NCBI GenBank assembly: GCA_963729935.1
Contig: CAVSPW010000002.1
Location: forward strand, 372,001 to 436,000
Source: CAIKMD01 sp963729935
Lineage (GTDB): Bacteria > Pseudomonadota > Alphaproteobacteria > ATCC43930 > CGMCC-115725
DNA: 64,000 bases
Direction: 5' to 3'
The first letter of the stretch is position 1, and each line of letters begins with the position of its first letter. The notes beneath the pieces were generated by a model. It was not told the origin of the DNA, did not search any database, and was given only the letters and a program-made list of their open reading frames with translations. This document shows positions 48,981 through 57,297 of the stretch, in pieces. The position numbers and the translations under genes were made by a program.

Positions 48981-50570
48981 ATGACGAAGACGAGGCATGC
49001 GCCAATTTGGTGGGTCCCGGGCGACTGGAACGCCTTTTTCGGTTTCGGCACCAACATCCTCGTCAACCTTCTGGTGCTGACGGGACTCCTGCGCTTCGTC
49101 CTCAAAATGCCCGACGCGCTGGTCTTCGGACGCATTCTTCCGGCGACGGGCCTGATGCTCTTCCTCAGCACGATGTATTACGCCTGGCTCGGCTACAACC
49201 TCGCCAAGAAGACCGGCCGCGACGATGTCTGCGCGCTGCCCTCGGGGATCAGCGTGCCGCACATGTTCGTGGTCACTTTCGTGATCATGCTGCCGATCCT
49301 CGGCCGTACCGGCAATCCGGTCGAAGCTTGGGAGGCGGGACTGACCTGGGTCTTCGTGCAGAGCTTCGTGCTGATGGCCGGCGGCTTCATCGCGCCGATC
49401 GTGCGCCGCATCACGCCGCGCGCCGCGCTGCTCGGCTCGCTTGCCGGCATTTCGATCACCTTCATCTCGATGGCGCCGGCGCAACAGATGTTCATGACGC
49501 CGGTCATCGGCTTCATTTGCTTTGCCGTGATCCTCGCGAATTGGTTCGGCGGCGTGCGCTACTTCAAAGGGGTTCCCGCCGGCCTCGTCGCGATCGGCGT
49601 CGGCACGGTCATCGCCTGGGGATCGAACGCGCTGGGCCTTCAATATGGCGGCCTCAGCGTCGCCGGACTGAGCGGATCCTTTTCCAATTTCGGCTTCGAA
49701 TTTCCGCTTCCCGCGTTGGGAGAGGTTTTCTCGGGCTTCAAATTCATCGGCGTGATCCTGGTCACGGCCATCCCCTTCGGCATCTATGACCTCGTCGAGG
49801 CGATGGACAATGTCGAGAGCGCCTCGGCGGCCGGCGATTCCTTTCCGACCACGCGCGTGCTCACGGCCGACGGCGTCATCAGCCTCATCGGGTGCCTCAT
49901 GGGGAACCCGTTCATCAACGCGGTCTATATCGGTCATCCCGGCTGGAAGGCGATGGGCGGGCGCCTGGGCTATTCCGCGGCGACGGGATTTTTCGTGCTG
50001 TTGCTCACCTGGCTCGGGATCATCTCGGTCATGCTGGCGCTCATCCCCGTCGTCGCGATCCTGCCGATCCTGCTCTATATCGGCATGCTGATCGGATCGC
50101 AGGCCTTCCAGGAAACCCCCGCGCGACACGCGCCGGCGATTATCCTCGCGCTCGTACCGCAACTCGCCGCCTGGGGGCAGAACCAGGTCGACGGGGCACT
50201 CGGCGCAGCGGGAACGAGCGCGGCCGCGATCGGCCTCGACAAGCTCGCGCAGGTGGGCGTGCTCTATCGCGGCCTCGAGGTAATGGGCGGCGGCGCCACC
50301 TTGGCGGGCATCGTCCTCGGCGCGATCACCGTGTTCATGATCGAGCGGCAATTCCTCAAATCGGCCACTTTCGCGCTTGCCGGCGGCGTCCTGACCTTCT
50401 TCGGACTCATCCACAGCCAGGCGATCGGCATCGACCAATCGCCCGTCATCGCCTTCAGCTATCTGACGGTCGCCGCCTTCCTCTATGGCTGCGCAAAATT
50501 CGCCGCCTTCGAGCCCAAGCATGCCGAGATTCACCACCCGCATGTGATGAGCACCGAGCCGGCGGAATGA
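48981..50570 (+). CDS. NCS2-like nucleobase/xanthine permease family transporter
   Basis: 529 residues with 12-14 membrane segments. N-terminal IWWVPGDWNAFFGFGTNILVNLLVL and the DDVCALPSGISVPHMFVVTF stretch (substrate-site helix of the NCS2/AzgA group), ILVTAIPFGIYDLVEAMDNVES-like loop with conserved acidic residues, then ADGVISLIGCLMGNPFINAV and ATLAGIVLGAITVFMIERQF. It probably imports a nucleobase-like or ureide compound for the upstream hydrolase. MTKTRHAPIWW start; GGAGG before the ATG. Inner membrane. Confidence 0.87.
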   Translation: MTKTRHAPIWWVPGDWNAFFGFGTNILVNLLVLTGLLRFVLKMPDALVFGRILPATGLMLFLSTMYYAWLGYNLAKKTGRDDVCALPSGISVPHMFVVTFVIMLPILGRTGNPVEAWEAGLTWVFVQSFVLMAGGFIAPIVRRITPRAALLGSLAGISITFISMAPAQQMFMTPVIGFICFAVILANWFGGVRYFKGVPAGLVAIGVGTVIAWGSNALGLQYGGLSVAGLSGSFSNFGFEFPLPALGEVFSGFKFIGVILVTAIPFGIYDLVEAMDNVESASAAGDSFPTTRVLTADGVISLIGCLMGNPFINAVYIGHPGWKAMGGRLGYSAATGFFVLLLTWLGIISVMLALIPVVAILPILLYIGMLIGSQAFQETPARHAPAIILALVPQLAAWGQNQVDGALGAAGTSAAAIGLDKLAQVGVLYRGLEVMGGGATLAGIVLGAITVFMIERQFLKSATFALAGGVLTFFGLIHSQAIGIDQSPVIAFSYLTVAAFLYGCAKFAAFEPKHAEIHHPHVMSTEPAE

Positions 50571-50583
50571 CCGCCCCGCCGGC

Positions 50584-51321
50584 TTAGGGGAGGCGGCTTG
50601 CCTCCGCCGCGGACGCACTTGTCCGCGGGCGCAGCTTGGTCGCCGCCGGATGCGTTGCACGCGCCTCGTGCAGCATGTGAAGGGTGATCTTGCGCACTTC
50701 CTGCTTGCTTTGCGTGATATGGGCGCGCAACAGCATGATCGCCTGGTCGGCGCGGCGGCGCAAAATGAGGCGCAGCAGCTTCGCGTGCTCCTCATAGGTG
50801 GCCGCGATCCGCGGCTCCTTGAGAAAATCGAGCCGGCGAATGATGCGGATTTTCTCGGTCAGCTCGGCGTGAATCCGCGCCATCTCGCGATTGCCGCCGG
50901 CCTCCATCAAGGCCTGATGAAAAGCCTCGTCGAGCTTCGCCATCGCGCGCGGATCTTTTTCGCGCGCGGCTGGCGCGACGAGCCAGACCGCCCGCAAGGA
51001 GTCGAGCGCGAGATCACGTTCGGCTTCGCAGAGCCGTTCCACCGCCGCGCATTCCAGCACGATCCTCAGATCGTAGAGTTCATCGAAACGCGCGAAATCG
51101 AACGGGCAGACGCTCCATCCGGAGCGAAAGCCGACCTCGAGATACCCCTCGCGCTTCAGCCGGTAGAGGGCGTCACGCACCGGCGTGCGCGAGACGTCAT
51201 AGCGCTCGGCCAATTCGGTTTCGGTGAACCGGTCGCCCGGCAGAAGGCGAAAATCGAAGATCTCGCCTTTGATCAGCGCATAGACCTTCTCGGCCAATTG
51301 ATTCGCCCGTTGCGCGGCCAT
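50584..51321 (-). CDS. GntR family regulator, FadR/FCD type
   Basis: 245 residues from MAAQRANQLAEKVYALIKGE at 51321. Winged HTH (about 10-75): GDRFTETELAERYDVSRTPVRDALYRLKREGYL. FCD effector domain: DLRIVLECAAVERLCEAERD, ALDEAFHQALMEAGGNREM with the metal-binding Asp/His, and RRADQAIMLLRAHITQSKQEV. FCD members sense carboxylic acids. It is convergent with the permease and divergent from the aromatic cluster that begins at 51569, so it probably controls that cluster from the 247-base gap. Confidence 0.92.
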   Translation of the reverse strand: MAAQRANQLAEKVYALIKGEIFDFRLLPGDRFTETELAERYDVSRTPVRDALYRLKREGYLEVGFRSGWSVCPFDFARFDELYDLRIVLECAAVERLCEAERDLALDSLRAVWLVAPAAREKDPRAMAKLDEAFHQALMEAGGNREMARIHAELTEKIRIIRRLDFLKEPRIAATYEEHAKLLRLILRRRADQAIMLLRAHITQSKQEVRKITLHMLHEARATHPAATKLRPRTSASAAEASRLP

Positions 51322-51568
51322 GGTCGAGCATTCCTGCCTTGGCTGGTTCAGCAGCGAGCGTCGCCCAGACGGAGACCGGCAAATCGCTCGTCTTTGAAGA
51401 TACGCCAAGCTCTCAACAGCGCAACTGCCAACATGCATGCGGAGCCATGCGCGGCGCGGCGGAGGCAGCGCGGCGCCAGTAGCTCCCCTGGGCTGGTCTG
51501 TGATAGGAAACGCCAAGGGCGAGAACGCCCAGTCCTTGCGTCGATAAAAACGCGGAGCGGAGCGTCCC

Positions 51569-52735
51569 ATGCCCACCATCACCCATGCCGAGGCCATCGC
51601 CCGCGCGAAGCGAGTGGCCGAAGTCGCCGCAGCCAACGCGACAGCGACGGAAAAGCTTCGCCGCATGCCGCCGGAAAACGTCAAGGCGATGATGGAGTCC
51701 GATCTGATCGGCCTCATCATTCCCAAGGAGCGGGGCGGCTATGGCATCGACAGTTGGATCACGGTCGCCGACGTCGTCGCCGAGGTCGGGCGCGTCTGCG
51801 GCTCGAGCGGCTGGTGCTTCGACCTCCTGATCCAGCATCACTGGGTGTTCGGCATGTTCCCGGCGGAAGCGCAGGAGGCGATGTACAAGGCCGACCCGCG
51901 CCCCAAGATCGGCACTTCCTTCATGCCGGTGGGCAAGGCCACGCGCGCGCCGGGCGGGTTCCGCCTCAGCGGCGAATGGAGCTTCTCCTCGGGTGTCGAC
52001 CATTGCGATTGGGCGATCCTCGGCGCGCCGACCACGCCGGCAAAAAGCGACGGCCCTCCCGATATCCGGTTCTTTCTGCTCGGCCCCGGCGAATTCAAGG
52101 TCCGCGACACCTGGAATGCGGTGGGCTTGCGTGGTTCGGGGAGCAACAACGTCATCGTCAACGACGTCTTGGTGCGCGAGGAGAACACCTTGCGCGCGGC
52201 CGATTTCGCCTCCGGCGCCGCGCCCGGCAGCACGGTCAACAAAGGCGTCATGTTCCGCCAGCCCGGTTACGTCGCCTTCCCGTTTGGGATATTCTGTCCG
52301 CTCATGGGGATCGCGCGCGGTGCGCTCGATTGCTTCACCACCTTCGCCCGCGACCGCGCCGCGGGCCCGGCGCGCGATCCCGTCCTGCAGCTTCACAATT
52401 CCCAGCGCGCGATCGGCGAGGCGGCGAGCGAGATCGACGCCGCCTATCTCCTGGCCAAGGACAATGACGACAGGCTCATGAACCGCCTCCCGGTAAGCCT
52501 GGACGATGTCGTTTCCATCCGCCGAAACTTCACCTTGGCGTCGCGGCTTGCGATGCGCGCGGTAGACCGCCTCTTCGAGGTCTCGGGCGCGCGCGGCATC
52601 ATGGACGGCAATCCCATCCAGCGCTTCTGGCGCGACGTGCATGCGGCGGGCAATCACGTCGCCTGGGGCGTCGATACCAGCTATATCGCCGCCGGGGCGC
52701 ACGCCATGGGAATGCCGCTCCCCGGAGCCCATTGA
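51569..52735 (+). CDS. Acyl-CoA-dehydrogenase-fold flavin monooxygenase
   Basis: 388 residues. Acyl-CoA dehydrogenase fold, group D monooxygenase type: MESDLIGLIIPKERGGYGID, EVGRVCGSSGWCFDLLIQHH, GGFRLSGEWSFSSGVDHCDW, NAVGLRGSGSNNVIVNDVLV, and C-terminal MRAVDRLFEVSGARGIMDGNPIQR-like helix. HpaB/HsaA/DszC-like enzymes use reduced flavin from a partner reductase to hydroxylate aromatic rings. No acyl-CoA-type catalytic Glu is obvious. The next gene overlaps its stop (TGATG), so they are coupled. No flavin reductase gene is visible nearby. Confidence 0.85.
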   Translation: MPTITHAEAIARAKRVAEVAAANATATEKLRRMPPENVKAMMESDLIGLIIPKERGGYGIDSWITVADVVAEVGRVCGSSGWCFDLLIQHHWVFGMFPAEAQEAMYKADPRPKIGTSFMPVGKATRAPGGFRLSGEWSFSSGVDHCDWAILGAPTTPAKSDGPPDIRFFLLGPGEFKVRDTWNAVGLRGSGSNNVIVNDVLVREENTLRAADFASGAAPGSTVNKGVMFRQPGYVAFPFGIFCPLMGIARGALDCFTTFARDRAAGPARDPVLQLHNSQRAIGEAASEIDAAYLLAKDNDDRLMNRLPVSLDDVVSIRRNFTLASRLAMRAVDRLFEVSGARGIMDGNPIQRFWRDVHAAGNHVAWGVDTSYIAAGAHAMGMPLPGAH

Positions 52736-53739
52736 TGGCAAAGACACCAAGCCGGCCGCCGCAACGCGAACGCATCGCGGTCGAGGAAGGCTTCACGATC
52801 CCCGAGATCGCGGCCGCCGCGCGGGCGCTCGCCGAGAAATCGGGCGCCGCCGCGCCGATCACGCCGGCGCGACGCGCCTTGTTCCAGGAACTCGTCGATC
52901 TCGGCGAGCGGCGCATTCGCGCGATGGATGAGGACGGGATCACGATGCAGCTCCTGGTCGTCGGCTCGCCCGGCGTCCAGGCCTTCGACCCGGTGCAAGG
53001 CACGGAGCTCGCGCGGCTTGCCAATGACCGGCTCGCGGCGGCGTGCAAAGCCTATCCGACGAGGCTCGCCGGGCTGGCGGCGGTCGCGCCGCAAGATCCG
53101 GCTGGCGCGGCGGCCGAGATCGAGCGCGCGGTGAAGAGCTTGGGATTGAAAGGCGCGATCATCAATTCGCATACCCATGGCGAGTATCTCGACGATAAGA
53201 AATTCTGGCCGATCTTCGAGGCGGCGCAGAGTTTGGGCGTGCCGATCTACATCCATCCGCGCGAGCCCGGACCGGGCATGGCCGGCCCGTTGGAAATGCC
53301 GGGATTTCGCGTCGCCTGGGGCTATGGCGTCGAGACCGCGACGCACATCATGCGGCTGATCGCGGGCGGCGTCTTCGACCAATTCCCGCAGCTTAAAATC
53401 GTCATCGGGCATATGGGCGAAAGCATTCCCTTCACCCTCGATCGCATCGACAACCGCTATCTCTGGGAGCTCGAGATCGGCGGCTTTGCGCGCACGATCA
53501 AGCGGCTGCCGAGCGAATATTTCCGCGACAACATCATCGTGACGACGAGCGGCATGAATTACCGCCTGCCGCTGATGATGACGGTGGAACTGCTGGGCAT
53601 CGACAATCTGCTCTTCGCCGCCGACTGGCCGTTCGAGAAGGTTCGCGACTCGGTCGATGCGATGGATGCGATGCCGCTTTGCGAAGAAGACAAGGCGAAG
53701 ATCTACCACCTCAATGCCAAACGGGTCTTCGCGCTCTAA
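52735..53739 (+). CDS. Amidohydrolase, ACMSD/gamma-resorcylate-decarboxylase-like
   Basis: 334 residues, ATG overlapping the previous stop by one base. TIM-barrel amidohydrolase_2: RERIAVEEGFTIPE (first strand), INSHTHGEYLDDKKFWPIFE, H174 in VPIYIHPREPGP, H226 in IVIGHMGESIPF and D297 in LLFAADWPFE. The resorcylate decarboxylase Glu-x-His pair (EEHF) reads EEGF here (E17, E18, G19), so one metal ligand is missing. Non-oxidative decarboxylation or hydration of an aromatic acid is the likely role. VAPQDPAGAAAEIERAVKSL is also typical of this group. Confidence 0.86.
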   Translation: MAKTPSRPPQRERIAVEEGFTIPEIAAAARALAEKSGAAAPITPARRALFQELVDLGERRIRAMDEDGITMQLLVVGSPGVQAFDPVQGTELARLANDRLAAACKAYPTRLAGLAAVAPQDPAGAAAEIERAVKSLGLKGAIINSHTHGEYLDDKKFWPIFEAAQSLGVPIYIHPREPGPGMAGPLEMPGFRVAWGYGVETATHIMRLIAGGVFDQFPQLKIVIGHMGESIPFTLDRIDNRYLWELEIGGFARTIKRLPSEYFRDNIIVTTSGMNYRLPLMMTVELLGIDNLLFAADWPFEKVRDSVDAMDAMPLCEEDKAKIYHLNAKRVFAL

Positions 53740-53817
53740 TTCGTTTGCTCTCGGGATCGCGTCATCCGATACTTCGCGAAACGATAGCATAGGACAACCG
53801 GTTCGGGAGGCCGCAAG

Positions 53818-54621
53818 ATGTTCGCCAAGCTCAATCATCTCGCCATCGTCAGCGAGAATTACACGCTGAGCACGCGCTTCTATGAAGCGGTTTTCGGCAT
53901 GAAGACGGCCAGCGAAGCCCGGGTCGAGGGCGCCGCCGTCGTCGGCGACGGCTATGTCGGGATGAACATCAATCCGCGCGTCCCGGGCCGCGGCGCGCGG
54001 CTCGAGCATTTCGGCTTCGAGGTCAACGACGTCGAAACCGCGCTCGAGCGCCTCAAATCCTTTCCCGACGTCAAATGGGCAAAGCGGCCGTCGAACCGGC
54101 CCTATGCCGGCATCTCGGCGCACGATCCGGACGGCAACGTCTTCGATATCTCGCAAAAAGACATGGAGAACCGGACCGACATCTATGTCGAGAAGAACGA
54201 CCTCCATCCCCGCCATATCTCGCATTTCGCGCTGCGCACGATGCATGCCGACGCGATGGCGGAGTTCTATCGCACGGTGTTCGAGCTCGAACCGCGCAAC
54301 AAGCGCGAGGGCGATCCCAACCACTATCTGACCGACGGTCACATGACGATGGTGATCATGCCGTGGCGCATCCACGACTATGACGGGACCGGAATCATGC
54401 CGCCCTCGCTCGACCATATCGGCTTCAAGACACAGAGCCTCGCGAGCTTCAAGAGCGAGGTCGAGCGCCTGACGGCGCGCAACCCCTATCTCGCGCCCTT
54501 CCCCGTCGATTACGGCCCCGAAGCCAAGGCGAGGCTGGCGCTGTTCGAGCGGAGCTGCCCCTTCTGCCAGCATCATCTCGCCGATATCGACGGCGTGCTC
54601 CTGGGCGTCGCCGAGGCCTGA
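53818..54621 (+). CDS. Two-domain VOC protein, extradiol-dioxygenase-like
   Basis: 267 residues of tandem VOC modules. Domain 1: LNHLAIVSENYTLSTRFYEA (H7) and RLEHFGFEVNDVETALER (H64). Domain 2: HISHFALRTMHADAMAEFYR and SLDHIGFKTQSLASFKSE, so a His is found at the start of each module pair. The C-terminus has CPFCQHHLADIDG, a Cys/His-rich motif not usual in the family and possibly metal-binding. Likely a ring-cleaving dioxygenase or a related epimerase/isomerase in the aromatic route; position between the amidohydrolase and ubiD supports a catabolic role. Confidence 0.8.
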   Translation: MFAKLNHLAIVSENYTLSTRFYEAVFGMKTASEARVEGAAVVGDGYVGMNINPRVPGRGARLEHFGFEVNDVETALERLKSFPDVKWAKRPSNRPYAGISAHDPDGNVFDISQKDMENRTDIYVEKNDLHPRHISHFALRTMHADAMAEFYRTVFELEPRNKREGDPNHYLTDGHMTMVIMPWRIHDYDGTGIMPPSLDHIGFKTQSLASFKSEVERLTARNPYLAPFPVDYGPEAKARLALFERSCPFCQHHLADIDGVLLGVAEA

Positions 54622-54723
54622 TTCCCCTTAACGGTGCGGGCCGGCCGATTGCTTCGGGCCGGGCAAGATCGCTATCCTTCAGGCAGGCGCGCCCGACCGA
54701 CGGCGCAACACGGGGGAAACGGG

Positions 54724-56280
54724 ATGGACCAAGTCGCCAACAAAAGCCGCACGACGTGGAACCCCGATAAGTTCCGCCTGCGCCGCCTCGTCGAGCGCCT
54801 CGTCGACATGGGCGAAGTCGAGATCCATGACGAGCCGGTCGCGCTTTCCGAGCTGAGCCCCATGATCGAGGCGACGACCAAGGCGCTGCTTTTCCGCAAG
54901 GCCGGGCCCGAGCAGCACGAGATGGTCGGCGCCGTGAGCGCGACCCGCCAGCGGCTCGCCGCCGCCTTCGGCGTGCCGGAGGAGAAAATGCGCGAGGAAT
55001 TCTCGCGGCGGATGGCCAACCCGCAAAAGACCTTCGAGATCCCCTCGAACGAGGCACCGGTGCATGATGTCGTCCTCACGGGCGACCAGATCGACCTCAC
55101 CAAGCTGCCCTTCCACGTGCAGCACGAATATGACGGCGCGCCTTATATTTCGTCGGGCATCGACTACACCGTCGACCCGGTAACGAAGCGCAGCAATGTG
55201 GGCTGCCGCCGCCTGATGCTGCGCGGCAAGGACAAATGCGGCTTCAATCTCACGGCGCCTTCGGATCTGCGCGCGATCTATCTGGGTTGCGTCTCGCGCG
55301 GCGAGAAGCTGCCGGCAAGCTTCACGATCGGCGCGCATCCGCTCGACACTATGGCGGCCGCGCATCGCGGCGCGGGCAACGAGATCGATTCGCTCGGCAC
55401 CTTCCGCGGCGAGCCCTTGCCGGTCGTCAAATGCCTCACCAACGATCTTTACGTTCCGGCCGACGCCGAAATCGTGCTCGAAGGCTATATCGACGAGCGC
55501 GGCTATATCGACAATGAAGGGCCTTACGGCGAATACATGGGCTTTTACGGGCCGATGCATGGCGACCCGGTTTTCCATGTCACCGCGATCACGCGCCGGC
55601 GCGACGTGCTCTACCAGACCGTCAAGCATGGCGTCGGCAGGCATCTGGGCGAATGCGACGGAGCGCCGATGGGCGCGCTTCAACAAGAGGCCCGCGCCTG
55701 GCAGCTGCTGCGCCAGGCCGGGCTCGATCCGGCGGACGTTTTCGTGCCGCCGGGCCCCGGGGTCGGCTGCCATTTGCGCGTCGCGCTGCGCAAGCGCACC
55801 GACGGCGATGCGCGCGACACGATCGCAATCCTCCTGGGCAATCTGCGCACCGCAAAACATGTCTTCGTCACGGACGAGGATGTCGACGTGCGTTCGGATT
55901 CACAGATCGAATGGGCGATGTCGAGCCGCTTCCAGGCCGACAAGGACATCGTCGTCATGAGCAACATGCGCTGGATGCCGATGGACCCTTCGACCGCGAT
56001 GAAGGGGCTCGGCGCCAAGGCGGGCTTCGATCTCACCTTCCCCTTCCCGCGCTCCAAGGCGGTGACGGCGCGCGTGCCCGAGGCGCCGAAGATCGGCGGC
56101 CCGGCGCGGTTTCAGACCGTGCGACAGGCGCTCGAGAGCGGGGCCATGCATTTCGCCAAGCTGATGTCGGTTCTGGGCAGCCGCGACGGCCGCGAGATCG
56201 TGCTCGAGATCGAGGCCTTGCGCGACGCAGGCGTGCTCGACCGCAACAGCGACGGCGAGTACTACATCAAGAAGAACTAA
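54724..56280 (+). CDS. UbiD family prenylated-FMN decarboxylase
   Basis: 518 residues. UbiD features: KCGFNLTAPSDLRAIYLG, SFTIGAHPLDTMAAAHRGAG, LEGYIDERGYIDNEGPYGEY with the catalytic acids (E in NEGPYGEY), VFHVTAITRRRDVLYQT, and the DARDTIAILLGNLR, KHVFVTDEDVDVRSDSQIEW motifs typical of the C-terminal oligomerisation part. It needs prenyl-FMN made by UbiX, which is not encoded here. It (de)carboxylates aromatic or alpha,beta-unsaturated acids; the substrate may be a hydroxybenzoate of the surrounding pathway. It is convergent with the LigB-type dioxygenase gene. Confidence 0.92.
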   Translation: MDQVANKSRTTWNPDKFRLRRLVERLVDMGEVEIHDEPVALSELSPMIEATTKALLFRKAGPEQHEMVGAVSATRQRLAAAFGVPEEKMREEFSRRMANPQKTFEIPSNEAPVHDVVLTGDQIDLTKLPFHVQHEYDGAPYISSGIDYTVDPVTKRSNVGCRRLMLRGKDKCGFNLTAPSDLRAIYLGCVSRGEKLPASFTIGAHPLDTMAAAHRGAGNEIDSLGTFRGEPLPVVKCLTNDLYVPADAEIVLEGYIDERGYIDNEGPYGEYMGFYGPMHGDPVFHVTAITRRRDVLYQTVKHGVGRHLGECDGAPMGALQQEARAWQLLRQAGLDPADVFVPPGPGVGCHLRVALRKRTDGDARDTIAILLGNLRTAKHVFVTDEDVDVRSDSQIEWAMSSRFQADKDIVVMSNMRWMPMDPSTAMKGLGAKAGFDLTFPFPRSKAVTARVPEAPKIGGPARFQTVRQALESGAMHFAKLMSVLGSRDGREIVLEIEALRDAGVLDRNSDGEYYIKKN

Positions 56281-56290
56281 GCGGTTCGGC

Positions 56291-57295
56291 CTAGCCGCGC
56301 CAATAAACGAAGCCCATCGCGTTGCCGGTTCCGGCGTGCGAGCGGTAGCAGGGCACGTAGTCGACGATGTTGGGCGCATAGCCGAGTTCGGCCATGGCGC
56401 CCGCGACCGGGACCCAGTTCTTCACCTCGGAGGTGCCGGCCTGGAAGATGGGCTCGCCCAGAGCCGCCACGCCCTCGATCCGGCGATTGCGCAGCGCGTC
56501 GAAGATCGCATGGTCGACCTCTTCGTCGATGACGAAATGGGTCAGGCCCCCCGAGGCGATCAGCGCCACGCGCGCATCGCTCTTCCAGGATTCGATTGCG
56601 CGCAGCAGCGACTTGCCGAGCGAATAGCACCGTCCGACCGTCGGCTGATTGGGCGGATAGAAGGTGTTGAGCACCACCGGCACGGAGGGCACCGGTTTGT
56701 CGCGCATGATTTGGCGATAGACGAAGCCGAAAGCGTGCGGGATGTGGTCGCAGCCCTGCGGCAGCATGCCGAGGGTCGTCACATCGAACTGGTCGGCGAT
56801 CGCGGTCGCGATGATGTGGGAGGCGAGTTCGGGATACCCGTCATAGGTCGCACCCTCGGGCGGGATGTGGCCTGGAACCGCGATCGGAATGCCCGGCGGC
56901 ATCCGGGCGATCGCTTCCTTGCTCGGAAAGGCGTTGGGGATGGTCTCGCCGCGATAGACGCTCATCGCTGGGATCAGCGCTTCCTTGAACATTTCCATCT
57001 GATCATTGCCGACGATCACCGCGACATCGGGCTTCGCCTCGGCGAAGACGTCGGCGAGCTTGGCAATGGCGCGCTGACACGCGGCATGCCGCTCCTGCCA
57101 AAGCTGCGGCGTGATCTGGCGCTCGAGATGCTCGGGCGCGCGCAGCGCCGCCAGCGCCTCGAAATTGTAGGATTTGCCCTTGAACCAATGCGCCGGATTG
57201 CGCCGGTCGGCTTCGACGCGCTGACCCCATTGATCGGGCGGCGTCGACAGCATGGGCCCATGCGAGGTTCCAATTCCGAGTACGATCTTGGCCAT
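56291..57295 (-). CDS. Class III extradiol ring-cleavage dioxygenase, LigB-like
   Basis: 334 residues starting MAKIVLGIGTSHGPMLSTPP; the His of TSHGPML is a metal ligand of the LigB family. Other family segments: VIVGNDQMEMFKEALIPAM, FYPPNQPTVGRCYSLGKSL, ALIASGGLTHFVIDEEVDHA (second His region) and HAGTGNAMGFVYWRG at the end. It would use Fe(II) and O2 to open a catechol- or gallate-type ring. It is two bases downstream of the PEP-mutase-fold gene, so both are one operon. Two-domain LigAB is not evident; the single-chain type is as in gallate or methylgallate dioxygenases. Confidence 0.88.
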   Translation of the reverse strand: MAKIVLGIGTSHGPMLSTPPDQWGQRVEADRRNPAHWFKGKSYNFEALAALRAPEHLERQITPQLWQERHAACQRAIAKLADVFAEAKPDVAVIVGNDQMEMFKEALIPAMSVYRGETIPNAFPSKEAIARMPPGIPIAVPGHIPPEGATYDGYPELASHIIATAIADQFDVTTLGMLPQGCDHIPHAFGFVYRQIMRDKPVPSVPVVLNTFYPPNQPTVGRCYSLGKSLLRAIESWKSDARVALIASGGLTHFVIDEEVDHAIFDALRNRRIEGVAALGEPIFQAGTSEVKNWVPVAGAMAELGYAPNIVDYVPCYRSHAGTGNAMGFVYWRG

Positions 57296-57297
57296 GG

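Noticed and set aside
48936..50795. 619-codon reverse frame over the permease gene
   Set aside because: Antisense to a clear multi-TM transporter; composition is His/Asp/Arg-rich as expected for a mirror frame.
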